A stretch of 64,000 nt of DNA, from NCBI RefSeq assembly GCF_046224405.1, contig NZ_JBJXRK010000009.1:1-64000 (forward strand), written 5' to 3'. This DNA is from Gudongella sp046224405 (lineage in GTDB: Bacteria > Bacillota > Clostridia > Tissierellales > Tissierellaceae). Below are positions 28,044-36,848 of the stretch, one piece after another; within the stretch, counting starts at the first letter, position 1, and every line of letters begins with the position of its first letter. The notes under the pieces are model-generated. The model ran no database searches. It had not been told where the DNA came from and saw only the letters and a list, made by a program, of their open reading frames with translations. Both the position numbers and the translations under genes were made by a program.

Positions 28044-29000
28044 TCATATAAGGAAAAAGTATCTGTAATTCAAAAATATAAAAATACCCGCAATAACAAC
28101 AATTGGTGCCCATGAAATTTTATAGCTATCTGTTTCCATCTCTTCTAACTCCCAAGTAGAATCTACGGTTTCCATGGTGTGTTCAACTCGACTATTATCC
28201 TTTGGACCTGGTAGATTCTTTAAGAGTAGGTACAAGACAACAAAGGAGAACAAGGCCCAGCTACCCAACATCACCAAGGTTATAATCAATTGAAGACCTT
28301 CAGGTATCAAAGGAGCCTGCTCAGTGATCTCCTGAATGTTCTCTGTTAATCCTGTTAGTACAAACCCCAAAGTCAATGCAATTCCATTATTTATAGTATG
28401 ACCAAGTATGGACCCGTACAAACTATTTGTTTTGTATCTGATTACCCCCAGTACAATACCTAGAAAAAGAGGTCCCAGAAGGTTAAGAAGATTGAAGTGG
28501 AACATCCCGAACAGCAAAGCCGATATTAGGATTGCTTGCTTCTCTCCCATTCTAATATATGCACTTTGCATTGTTCCCCTAAACATTACCTCCTCGCATA
28601 TCCCAGGAGTCACAGCAATTACAATAAGTCCAATTAAATAATCTATTAGATTTGTTGGGACTGGCACACCAATTGGCATGGCAGGGCTCACTGAATTGAC
28701 CATTACCAGCACAATGTAATTTAGAAAGACTGCCATCGGATATGCAAAAACCATTATGAAAAAAATCTGGATAATTTGTCTAGCTGTTATTGGGTTTAAG
28801 CCAAGGACATTTTTTAAAGAATAACCCCTCATTTTAAGATAAATAATATTAGGGGCCAGAATAAAAATATACTCAGTAATTAGCACTCCAGTATAAAGGT
28901 CTCTCCGCTGTGCCATTGACCCGAATATAAGCAATACTAGACCCAGTACCAAAAAGAGTATATTTACTTCATTTATTGTCGGCAGGCTCTTTGACCTCAT
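28044..29000 (-). CDS. CPBP family intramembrane metalloprotease
   Basis: 318 aa with about eight membrane segments. The CPBP (Abi) motifs are intact: Glu136-Glu137 with Arg141 in EEVMFRG, His168 in FGMFHFN, and His201 with Asn205 in HTINNG. In this family these residues form the intramembrane glutamic/metal protease centre; members act in prenyl-protein processing or bacteriocin immunity. The charged C-terminal segment (about 265-295) precedes a last hydrophobic anchor. ATG at 29000 follows GGGGTGAG. Target unknown. Confidence 0.88.
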   Translation of the reverse strand: MRSKSLPTINEVNILFLVLGLVLLIFGSMAQRRDLYTGVLITEYIFILAPNIIYLKMRGYSLKNVLGLNPITARQIIQIFFIMVFAYPMAVFLNYIVLVMVNSVSPAMPIGVPVPTNLIDYLIGLIVIAVTPGICEEVMFRGTMQSAYIRMGEKQAILISALLFGMFHFNLLNLLGPLFLGIVLGVIRYKTNSLYGSILGHTINNGIALTLGFVLTGLTENIQEITEQAPLIPEGLQLIITLVMLGSWALFSFVVLYLLLKNLPGPKDNSRVEHTMETVDSTWELEEMETDSYKISWAPIVVIAGIFIFLNYRYFFLI

Positions 29001-29042
29001 AAATTCTCACCCCATCCTTTAGCTGTAAAACTCCATTAAATA

Positions 29043-29064
29043 CACCTACAGTCTCCTGTAGGTG
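29043..29064 (-). terminator. terminator downstream of hpt
   Basis: CACCTACAG (29064-29056 on the minus strand) pairs with CTGTAGGTG around a GAGA loop, followed by a modest T-rich stretch. It separates hpt from the CPBP gene. Confidence 0.6.
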
Positions 29065-29073
29065 AAATAGTCA

Positions 29074-29598
29074 TTACTCAAATGTAAATATATATGGGAC
29101 GTTTCTGAAATAATCCCCATAATTTAAACCATATCCCACTATAAAAACATCAGGAATTTCATATCCTACATAGTCAGGCTCAAGATCAACCTGTCTTCTG
29201 CTAGGTTTATCCAGCATTACACAAACTTTTATAGTATCGGGTTCCTTCGCTTCAAGGTGCTCGATAACTTTTTTAAGAGTATGCCCAGTGTCGATAATAT
29301 CGTCTACTATCAACACATCCTTTCCCTTAAGACTACCTCTTACATCCTGCAGAATCTTGACAATACCTGATGAAACCTCTTCGTTTCCATAGCTTGCTGT
29401 GGTCATAAATTCAATCTCCACTGGAATACTCATTTCTCTTGCAAGGTCAGCTGTAAACACAAAACTTCCCCTCAACAAGGATACAATAACAAGGTCTCTA
29501 TCCTTGTATTGTTGGCTCAATTCCTTTCCCATCTCCTTGACTCTCTTGTCAATCTCTTCTCTTGAAAATAGAATTTTTTCCTTCTTGTTATCTATCAA
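29074..29598 (-). CDS. hpt: hypoxanthine phosphoribosyltransferase
   Basis: 174 aa. The PRPP-binding motif VLIVDDIIDTGHTL (about 95-108) is intact, as are the N-terminal VSLLRGSFVF loop and the C-terminal VGYGLNYGDYFRN block. It converts hypoxanthine or guanine with PRPP to IMP or GMP in purine salvage. Translation starts at TTG (29598) behind GGAAGGAG, which overlaps the end of the small ORF just upstream. Confidence 0.95.
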   Translation of the reverse strand: MIDNKKEKILFSREEIDKRVKEMGKELSQQYKDRDLVIVSLLRGSFVFTADLAREMSIPVEIEFMTTASYGNEEVSSGIVKILQDVRGSLKGKDVLIVDDIIDTGHTLKKVIEHLEAKEPDTIKVCVMLDKPSRRQVDLEPDYVGYEIPDVFIVGYGLNYGDYFRNVPYIFTFE

Positions 29599-29613
29599 GC
29601 TATTATCTCCTTC

Positions 29614-29739
29614 CTATTTAAATTTATTTCTTAATATATCCTTCAATTCCCTTAATTCTTTTAAGATTAAATTCAAAGTCAATTGAAGACTTACAACTAT
29701 TATAAAGATTATTGCCCCTATTAGCAACTGTGTATGCAT
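29614..29739 (-). CDS. 41-aa single-pass membrane protein upstream of hpt
   Basis: ATG at 29739 follows AAAGGA with 9 bases spacing; an in-frame ATG at 29748 abuts that site and is less likely. Residues 5-28 form one hydrophobic helix (QLLIGAIIFIIVVSL), followed by a basic amphipathic tail with alternating leucines and Lys/Arg/Glu. The stop lies 15 bp before hpt, and its bases adjoin the hpt ribosome binding site, so the two are probably co-translated. I recognise no family; it could be a membrane-anchored regulator or a leader peptide for hpt. Codon use looks like the neighbours. Confidence 0.5.
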   Translation of the reverse strand: MHTQLLIGAIIFIIVVSLQLTLNLILKELRELKDILRNKFK

Positions 29740-29987
29740 AATAATCATTCCTTTATTTTTAAACAGCCGATTTATACCCTTTCAATGGATTATACCCTGG
29801 ACCAATAATCATAACTCATTTAAAACGGTCATCCTCATACAAATATATTATTGATCTTCTGTGACTTTTTCAAACCTATCATCAGTATATTTATTATTTC
29901 GAACAGGGAACTTCTGTTTCTAAGGACTAGAAATTTCTGTTGATGAATATCAAAAAAGTTACCTTAATGCATCTAATATGCTTTTTA

Positions 29988-29996
29988 TGGTATAAT
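29988..29996 (+). promoter_or_regulatory. extended -10 promoter of the DUF4364 gene
   Basis: TGGTATAAT at 29988-29996 is an extended -10 element, with a poor -35 (TGCATC) 17 bases upstream. The start codon is 32 bases further. The stretch 29749-29987 between the small ORF and this promoter shows nothing else I can name. Confidence 0.6.
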
Positions 29997-30027
29997 CAAT
30001 TAATCTCATTTATAAAGGGGTGTAAAA

Positions 30028-30570
30028 ATGTTTCAAAACAACACTGAGGATGTTGCAAAACAAAAGCTACTATTATTGTATATTCTAAAAGTATCACCAG
30101 GTTCTCTTACGAAGGAAAAGCTTTCTGAGATTCTGATAGATAATTTCAATATGAATTTCTTCATCATCCAGCAATATCTCTCCGAGCTTACATCAGGAGG
30201 ATTTGTAAGTCTAGACAATGATGAAGGCAATCAAGTTCTAGTACTTGAAAATAGTGGTTCGAAAAGTTTGGATTACTTCAAATCAAAAATGACAGATTCC
30301 ATGATTTCAAAGGTCCACGGAGTATTTAATCTCAACTCTTCAGGCAATCCTACCCCTGTACAAACTGAAGCCACATCCTATCCAAGAGACAATGGGGAAA
30401 TAAATGTAAATCTTAAGCTCACTGAGATGGATGAAACAGTGTTCAGCATGTATATAAGCGTTCCAAATCAAGAGCAGGCAGCCGTCCTCATGGAAAAGTG
30501 GGAAAAGTCTCCTGATTACTATTATAAATCAATAATAGAACTGTTCATAGACAATAAACCTACTATTTAG
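30028..30570 (+). CDS. DUF4364 family protein
   Basis: 180 aa. The N-terminal 75 residues look like a winged helix (KQKLLLLYILKVSPGSLTKEKLSEIL), suggesting DNA binding; the C-terminal half is a beta-rich domain with VNLKLTEMDETVFSMYISVP. DUF4364 is a conserved Clostridia family of unknown role. ATG at 30028 follows AAAGGGGTG. One of only three plus-strand genes; its last codons overlap those of folC and lie in a shared hairpin. Confidence 0.8.
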   Translation: MFQNNTEDVAKQKLLLLYILKVSPGSLTKEKLSEILIDNFNMNFFIIQQYLSELTSGGFVSLDNDEGNQVLVLENSGSKSLDYFKSKMTDSMISKVHGVFNLNSSGNPTPVQTEATSYPRDNGEINVNLKLTEMDETVFSMYISVPNQEQAAVLMEKWEKSPDYYYKSIIELFIDNKPTI

Positions 30571-30585
30571 TTAGTAGGTTTATTG
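30552..30585. terminator. hairpin shared by convergent DUF4364 and folC ends
   Basis: Perfect 13-bp arms, CAATAAACCTACT (30552-30564) and AGTAGGTTTATTG (30573-30585), with an 8-base loop. Both stop codons fall inside it. There is no long T-run on either side, so termination efficiency is uncertain. Confidence 0.6.
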
Positions 30586-31864
30586 CATGGGATCTCACTT
30601 CACCTATCATGTAAAGTGATCCTCCAAATAATATCATATCATCTTTTTTAGCCAACTCAATTGATTTTCTTACAGCTCCTTTTATTGTCTTCTCAACGTG
30701 GACATTAGATGTAAGTTTTCTTACCTCTTCTCCAAGAAGCTCCGCCGCCAGCTTTCTGGGCATATTCACCTCAGTCACTACCACCTGGTCGGCCAATGGT
30801 ACAAGCTTTTCTATCATGTGGGTATAATCCTTATCCTTTAGAACACTCATCCCAAGAATTAGCCTATTGTATGGGAACATCTTCACTGCATCCGCCAAAA
30901 GGGTTATTCCCTGTAGATTGTGAGCGCCATCAATCAAGAAAATAGGATCCCTTGAAAGAACCTCAAGTCTCCCCTTCCACTTTGTTTTCAGGAGGCCACT
31001 CCTAAGTTGTCCCTCTGTAATTTCTAAAATACCCCTGTCCCTCAATTCCAAGATAGTTGTGACAGCCAATGCTGCATTCATTACCTGGTAGTCACCCAGC
31101 ATTGAAATCTGTAGATTTTCGTATGCATTTCCCTTGTATTTGAAATCAAAAACACTTCCCTGGTACGTACTTGTTCTTATCTTTAGGTTGTCAATGGGTA
31201 GCTTCACAAAATCAGCTCCCTTTTCATATGCCACTTCCGCAATTACCTTCTCTGCTTCCATTTTCTGTGGATATGAAACCACAAGACCGTTTTCTTTAAT
31301 GATCCCAGCTTTTTGGTAGGCAATTTCTGCAAGGGTTTTTCCCAATACATCAGTATGGTCATAATCGATTGTAGTAATCACAGACGCAACAGATGACTGT
31401 ATGACATTAGTGCTGTCAAACCTACCTCCAAGACCTACCTCCAAAATTACGAAATCAACATTGCTCCTATTGAAGTATTCAAACCCAACTGCAGTTACAA
31501 GTTCAAATGTTGTTGGGTGTTCCATCCCGTCCTGAACCATCCTGTCAGCGGCTTTCTTTACCTTGGAGGTTATATCCCCCAAAACCTCCTGTGGGATGTC
31601 CTCACCGTTGATCTGAATCCTCTCAGTGAACCTTTCAAGGTAGGGGGATGTATAAAGACCTGATCTATAACCGGCTTCCTCCAAACAATGGGCAAGATAT
31701 GCCGATGTTGAACCCTTACCATTTGTACCACCCACATGGATATATTTCATTCCAATATGAGGGTCTCCCAGGTGACCCAACAATGTTCTGATGGAATCAA
31801 GCCCCAGTCTTGAACCATATTTTTCCTTGTCATTTATATAGGCAAGTGCCTCTTCGTAGTTCAT
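30563..31864 (-). CDS. folC: folylpolyglutamate/dihydrofolate synthase
   Basis: 433 aa Mur-ligase-family enzyme. The ATP loop YIHVGGTNGKGSTSAYL is near residue 40; central ITTIDYDHTDVLG and C-terminal FLIDGAHNLQG match FolC. It adds glutamates to folate (and possibly glutamate to dihydropteroate) with ATP. ATG at 31864 follows CAGGAGGA. It starts 12 bp after valS, a gene order common in Firmicutes, so it shares the valine T-box transcript. Confidence 0.95.
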   Translation of the reverse strand: MNYEEALAYINDKEKYGSRLGLDSIRTLLGHLGDPHIGMKYIHVGGTNGKGSTSAYLAHCLEEAGYRSGLYTSPYLERFTERIQINGEDIPQEVLGDITSKVKKAADRMVQDGMEHPTTFELVTAVGFEYFNRSNVDFVILEVGLGGRFDSTNVIQSSVASVITTIDYDHTDVLGKTLAEIAYQKAGIIKENGLVVSYPQKMEAEKVIAEVAYEKGADFVKLPIDNLKIRTSTYQGSVFDFKYKGNAYENLQISMLGDYQVMNAALAVTTILELRDRGILEITEGQLRSGLLKTKWKGRLEVLSRDPIFLIDGAHNLQGITLLADAVKMFPYNRLILGMSVLKDKDYTHMIEKLVPLADQVVVTEVNMPRKLAAELLGEEVRKLTSNVHVEKTIKGAVRKSIELAKKDDMILFGGSLYMIGEVRSHAINLLTK

Positions 31865-31876
31865 CTGTTCCTCCTG

Positions 31877-34522
31877 CTATTTCTTTAGTGATTCCAGTCT
31901 TTCCAGGACATTCTCCAACATCTGTGAGTATTTAGTCTGCTTCTCCTTTTCTTCTGCAACAATTTTTTCGGGAGCTTTTGAGACAAAGCCCTCATTGGAT
32001 AGCTTTGACTTAACTCTCTTTATCTCATCCTCAAGCTTGGATTTCTCCTTCTGGAGTCTTTCAATTTCTTTTTCAAAATCAATCAGGTCGCTTAATGGAA
32101 GATAAATCTCACAACCATCTAGAACAACTGATATGTTATCTTCTCCCAAGTTCTTCTTGTTATCTTCATATATAACTTCCTCAGCGCCTGCAAGAGCCAT
32201 AAACTTAACTTTGGAATCATCAATCACTGACTTCAATGAGTGGTCCTCAAGTACAAATATCAATTTTGATTTTCTTGATGGTATGATATTCATTTCCGCC
32301 CTTGCGTTACGAATTCCCTTTATGGCGGTTTTTATAAACTCAATGTCCTCCTTTTCTTTTTGGAAGATTAAATCTTTATTAGATTTAGGCCAGGACTCAA
32401 TTATCAATGCCTCACTACTTCCTGGAAGATGCTGCCATATCTCCTCAGTTATGAATGGCATAAATGGATGCAGAATCTTTAGTGTTTCCTTTAATACTAC
32501 AACTAATACATTCTTCGCTGTCTCAGCAGATAATTTGTCATCTCCATATAATCTGGACTTTACCATCTCAATATACCAGTCACAATAGTCTTCCCATATG
32601 AAATCATATATCCTTTGACCCGCCAGTCCAATTTCATATTTATCCATATTATCCTTGATTTCGCCAATAACCGTATTTAGTCTTGTCAGTATCCATTTGT
32701 CTTCAATCTGTAGGTCCATTCCCTCAAGAGTCGCTTTTTCCATATTTTCATCAAGATTCATCAATACAAATCTGGTTGCATTCCATAGCTTGTTTGCAAA
32801 GTTTCTATTAGCTTCAACTCTCTCAATATAGAATCTCATATCGTTACCAGGAGTGTTACCAGTTATCAAGGTGAATCTAAGGGCATCTGCACCGTATTCA
32901 TCTATGATTTCAAGAGGATCGATGCCGTTGCCAAGAGACTTGCTCATTTTCCTTCCCTCTGAATCCCTTACAAGTCCTGTAAGGAATACATCCTTGAAGG
33001 GAAGCTCTCCTATTTGTTCAAGACTTGAGAAGATCATTCTTATAACCCAAAAGAAAATTATATCGTATCCTGTGACAAGAACATCTGTCGGGAAAAAGTA
33101 TTTCATGTCTTCAGTTTCTTCAGGCCATCCCAATGTTGAAAATGGCCAAAGTGCTGATGAAAACCATGTATCCAGAGTGTCGGTTTCTTGTCTTATTTTT
33201 GTGCTGTTACACTTGCTGCAGCTTGTTACATCCTCTCTTGATACAATTATCTCACCGCAGTCATCACAGTAGTAAACAGGTAATCTGTGCCCCCACCAAA
33301 GCTGTCTTGAAATGCACCAATCCTTAATATTCTCTAGCCAGTGTACATAAACCTTGCCAAATCTTTCGGGTACAAAATTTATTTCACCCTTGTAGTATGC
33401 CTCAAGAGATGGTTTTGCCAATGGTTCCATTTTAACAAACCATTGTTTTGAAATTATTGGTTCTATAACCGTCTTACATCTTTCACAGTGCCCCACTGCA
33501 TTTTCATGATCCTTGACCTCTTTAAGATAGCCCTCTTCCTTTAATTTATCAGCAATGGCCTTCCTAGCTTTGAATCTCTCAAGCCCTTTAAATTCTCCAC
33601 CATTTTCATTGATAAATCCGTCTTCATCAATAACTACACATTGACCAAGACCATGTCTAGCTCCAACTTCGAAGTCATTGGGGTCATGGGATGGTGTAAT
33701 TTTCAATGCACCAGTTCCAAACTCCATCTCTACATAATTATCCGCTATTATTGGAATTTCCCTACCTACCAATGGCAATATTACTGTTTTTCCAACCAAG
33801 TGTGTATATCTCTCATCATCTGGATGAACAGCAACCGCCAGATCCCCCAGTATTGTTTCAGGTCTTGTAGTGGCTATTGTTATTGTTTCATCCAAGTCCT
33901 TTATAGGATAGTTTACATGCCAAAGATGTCCGTGGGAATCCTCGTGGTCTACCTCAGCATCTGATATTGCAGTATGGCAGCTGGGACACCAGTTAATTAT
34001 TCTATCACCCCTATAAATCAAGCCTTTGTCATACAGTCTTACAAATACCTCTTCAACTGCATTACTTAGCATTTCATCAAGGGTAAACCTATCTCTGGTC
34101 CAGTCACAGGATACTCCAAGCTTTTTAAGTTGATTTTTGATGGTTCCTCCATATAGGTCCGTCCATTCCCATGCTTCCTTCAGGAAACCTTCCCTTCCAA
34201 GCTCATCCTTGCTTCTTCCCTCAGACTTGATTTTTTCAACTACCTTTGCCTCAGTTGATATACTTGCATGGTCAGTACCTGGTAGCCACAAAGCAGAATA
34301 TCCCTCCATGCGTTTCCATCTTATAAGAATATCCTGGATGGTATTGTTCAATGCGTGCCCCATATGAAGGCTTCCTGTCACGTTAGGAGGCGGCATCATT
34401 ATAGTATATGGCTTTTTGTTTTCGTCAATTTCCGGCGTGAAGTATCCATTATCATTCCAGAAACCATATAGGCGATCTTCAAACTCCTTAGGATTATAAT
34501 TCTTTGGTAAATTTTCTCTCAT
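31877..34522 (-). CDS. valS: valyl-tRNA synthetase
   Basis: 881 aa class I synthetase. The HIGH motif is PNVTGSLHMGHALN near residue 45, the CP1 editing domain is at about 190-350, the KMSKS motif is in GRKMSKSLGN near 525, the anticodon-binding domain is at about 610-750, and a C-terminal coiled coil covers about 815-881. It charges tRNA-Val. I start it at ATG 34522 behind AAGGAGGG; the longer open frame runs back into the T-box terminator. Confidence 0.97.
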   Translation of the reverse strand: MRENLPKNYNPKEFEDRLYGFWNDNGYFTPEIDENKKPYTIMMPPPNVTGSLHMGHALNNTIQDILIRWKRMEGYSALWLPGTDHASISTEAKVVEKIKSEGRSKDELGREGFLKEAWEWTDLYGGTIKNQLKKLGVSCDWTRDRFTLDEMLSNAVEEVFVRLYDKGLIYRGDRIINWCPSCHTAISDAEVDHEDSHGHLWHVNYPIKDLDETITIATTRPETILGDLAVAVHPDDERYTHLVGKTVILPLVGREIPIIADNYVEMEFGTGALKITPSHDPNDFEVGARHGLGQCVVIDEDGFINENGGEFKGLERFKARKAIADKLKEEGYLKEVKDHENAVGHCERCKTVIEPIISKQWFVKMEPLAKPSLEAYYKGEINFVPERFGKVYVHWLENIKDWCISRQLWWGHRLPVYYCDDCGEIIVSREDVTSCSKCNSTKIRQETDTLDTWFSSALWPFSTLGWPEETEDMKYFFPTDVLVTGYDIIFFWVIRMIFSSLEQIGELPFKDVFLTGLVRDSEGRKMSKSLGNGIDPLEIIDEYGADALRFTLITGNTPGNDMRFYIERVEANRNFANKLWNATRFVLMNLDENMEKATLEGMDLQIEDKWILTRLNTVIGEIKDNMDKYEIGLAGQRIYDFIWEDYCDWYIEMVKSRLYGDDKLSAETAKNVLVVVLKETLKILHPFMPFITEEIWQHLPGSSEALIIESWPKSNKDLIFQKEKEDIEFIKTAIKGIRNARAEMNIIPSRKSKLIFVLEDHSLKSVIDDSKVKFMALAGAEEVIYEDNKKNLGEDNISVVLDGCEIYLPLSDLIDFEKEIERLQKEKSKLEDEIKRVKSKLSNEGFVSKAPEKIVAEEKEKQTKYSQMLENVLERLESLKK

Positions 34523-34539
34523 ATTTTTCCCTCCTTGGC

Positions 34540-34781
34540 AAAAATTATAGAAACCCTCCGTCCTATAATAAGGACGAAGGGTTCGCGGTACCACCTTAAT
34601 TCCATGGCATTACCATGGCACTTAATTCATAGATAACGGTATCCCGTTCAAACCTACTTCTAATTCAGTTTGAATGTTCGAAAGCTACCTTCATCTGATT
34701 CTTGCTTAGGATTTTCCAGCCTAGAATCCATTCTCTTATAAGAGAATCAGACTACTCCTCTTTCTCATCACAAAATATATA
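34540..34781 (-). promoter_or_regulatory. T-box leader of valS-folC
   Basis: The T-box core AAGGTGGTACCGCG (34607-34594, minus strand) is followed by a terminator with arms AACCCTTCGTCCT (34592-34580) and AGGACGGAGGGTT (34573-34561), then a T-rich end near 34540. A GTA valine specifier is visible in AAGGTAGC near 34687. Confidence 0.93.
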
Positions 34782-34787
34782 GTCACA

Positions 34788-34816
34788 ATTATAGCTATAA
34801 AAGGGAAATTTGTCAA
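34788..34816 (-). promoter_or_regulatory. consensus sigma-A promoter of valS
   Basis: Perfect TTGACA (34816-34811), 17 bases, perfect TATAAT (34793-34788) on the minus strand. The rest of the gap up to the CoA-transferase stop (34817-34893) shows nothing further. Confidence 0.85.
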
Positions 34817-34893
34817 TGAAGTTTTCCCATGTAGATCTCAGAATATAGATACTCAACCAATAATTTACAAGGAAATTCCATATATCTGCTTGA

Positions 34894-36084
34894 TCAAATA
34901 ATCTCTTCAGACTCCAGGCGTTCCACTTCCTCATCATTCAATCCTAACAACTGTGAATATACATACTTATTATACTCACCAATTTCTGGTATACGCATTT
35001 TTCTGTCACCTGGAGTTTTGGACATTTTATATACTGAGCCAGACAGCTTCACTTTCCCACACAAAGGTTGCTCAACCTCCACTATCATCTCACGATGCTT
35101 TATCTGTGGGTCGTTTGCTACCTGTCCAAAGGTAGGCACTTCAGATGTTGGAACCTTGAACTTTCTCAATTGTTCAACTGCATCAATTACGGTTTTGTTC
35201 CTTAACCAATTATCTAGTATTTCTTCAACAGCTTCCATATTTTGAGCTCTCAGCACCCTGGTTCTGAACCGTTCATCTTCCAGCAAATCCTCCCTGTCTA
35301 TGGCCTTTAGAACATTCATCCATTGACCGTCTGTTATTGTGCAAATAACAACATATCCATCCTTGGCCTTATATGATCCAAATGGCGAGGAACTGCTTAG
35401 CTTATTGCCCATACGCTTAGGTTCCTCAAGAGTATCAAAGTAATTTGCTCTGTCCGGAAATACCATAGCCCACATTCCATCCTGCATTGATATGTCAATG
35501 CGTTGACCCTCTCCCGTCATGCTTCGGTAATGCAATGCTGCTAGTATTGCTATAACCGCGTTGTAGCCACCCATATAGTCCGCCAGTGATACGCCTACCT
35601 TTAGCGGTTCACCATCCTTATACCCTGTTACACTCATGAGACCACCCATAGCTTGCCCGACCATGTCATAGGTGACCTCGTCTTTTCTTGGTCCAGTCTG
35701 TCCAAATCCTGAAATTGATGCATAAATGATTGCTGGATTGATTCTACTTGCTTCATCATAGCCCAATCCTAATTTATCCAATATACCAGGTGCAAAATTC
35801 TCTACGATTATATCACATTCAGCGGCCAGTTTTTTTGCAAGCTCCAAGCCACTAGGATTTTTCAAGTTCAAAGTTATACTTTTCTTACCTCTGTTGTAAG
35901 ATAAGAACTGATATGATTCTCCTGAGGGAGTCATTGGTGCTGCATTTCTTTCTGGTTCACCGGTTCCGGGTCTCTCCACCTTAATTACCTCAGCTCCCAA
36001 CTCACATAATACAGAAGTACAATGTGGTCCTGATAAATACTGTGTGAAATCCAAAACTCTAATTCCTTCCAAAGCCTTTTTCAT
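34894..36084 (-). CDS. CaiB/BaiF family class III CoA-transferase
   Basis: 396 aa, typical length. The family start GIRVLDFTQYLSGPHCTSVLCELGAEVIKVERPGTG is cut here only by description; the catalytic aspartate is Asp169 in SLADYMGG, and the small C-terminal lobe contains GSVYKMSKTPG. These enzymes move CoA between an acyl-CoA donor and an organic acid through an aspartyl anhydride. The acid is unknown. ATG at 36084 follows AAAGGAG. It stands alone between valS and pgsA, 2 kb from the sigma-54 cluster, and could activate an acid formed there, but no shared promoter is seen. Confidence 0.88.
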   Translation of the reverse strand: MKKALEGIRVLDFTQYLSGPHCTSVLCELGAEVIKVERPGTGEPERNAAPMTPSGESYQFLSYNRGKKSITLNLKNPSGLELAKKLAAECDIIVENFAPGILDKLGLGYDEASRINPAIIYASISGFGQTGPRKDEVTYDMVGQAMGGLMSVTGYKDGEPLKVGVSLADYMGGYNAVIAILAALHYRSMTGEGQRIDISMQDGMWAMVFPDRANYFDTLEEPKRMGNKLSSSSPFGSYKAKDGYVVICTITDGQWMNVLKAIDREDLLEDERFRTRVLRAQNMEAVEEILDNWLRNKTVIDAVEQLRKFKVPTSEVPTFGQVANDPQIKHREMIVEVEQPLCGKVKLSGSVYKMSKTPGDRKMRIPEIGEYNKYVYSQLLGLNDEEVERLESEEII

Positions 36085-36214
36085 ACCGCAATCTCCTTTC
36101 CCGCGCTATCATAATTTTTATGAATCGTCTTGATTTCAAATCTTTGATAAAATTTTTGTTTGAAAAGCACAAATCAAATAAATTTCTGGGAATATTGAGA
36201 TGGGGAATTAATCT

Positions 36215-36754
36215 CTATAATGAACTCTTTTCATCATCAAGTAGCTTTCTGAATATCTTGAGATAGTTGTAGAACGCAATAAGATTTAGAGTTACAGTAA
36301 TGGATAATAAAATTATTGAAATTGTCATACTCAGATTAAATACGATAGACAGAATTGCAGCATAAAGGGAAAAAGTAGCTACTTTACCATACTTATTAGA
36401 TGGAATTACTGCCCTTCCATGCTTTATATATAAGATTAGGCCCCCACCTATCATAATTATTTCTTTAACGAGCATAGGAATCAATATCCAAACTGGTATT
36501 AGACCAATCATTGTAAAAGTGACCAATACAGTGAAACTCATCATCTTGTCAGCAAATGGATCCAGAGCTGCTCCCAGTTTACTCATTAGATTAAATCTTC
36601 TTGCTATGTATCCATCCAGTACATCAGATACACCTGCTATCATAAAAATCATTCCCAGAATAAATACCTTATCTTCAATGTCTGAGAAAAACAATACTAG
36701 GTATACTGGTATAAGTATAATTCTAAATACGGTAATCAGGTTAGGTAATGTCAT
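36215..36754 (-). CDS. pgsA: CDP-diacylglycerol-glycerol-3-phosphate 3-phosphatidyltransferase
   Basis: 179 aa membrane enzyme with about five helices. The CDP-alcohol phosphotransferase motif DG-x2-AR-x8-G-x3-D-x3-D is complete (LDGYIARR to LDPFADKM, about 46-72). It makes phosphatidylglycerol phosphate, the first step to phosphatidylglycerol and cardiolipin. ATG at 36754 follows AAGGAGAG. It follows the sigma-54 activator gene by 94 bp and may be read from it. Only a weak 5-bp hairpin (36197-36215) follows; the 130-bp gap to the CoA-transferase holds nothing else clear. Confidence 0.93.
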   Translation of the reverse strand: MTLPNLITVFRIILIPVYLVLFFSDIEDKVFILGMIFMIAGVSDVLDGYIARRFNLMSKLGAALDPFADKMMSFTVLVTFTMIGLIPVWILIPMLVKEIIMIGGGLILYIKHGRAVIPSNKYGKVATFSLYAAILSIVFNLSMTISIILLSITVTLNLIAFYNYLKIFRKLLDDEKSSL

Positions 36755-36848
36755 TTCACTCTCTCCTTGTACGAATATGACTTCTAAATTGCCTTAGAGA
36801 TATTCTACTTTATTTGATTCACCTGGTCAACCGCTCCAACTATATGGT

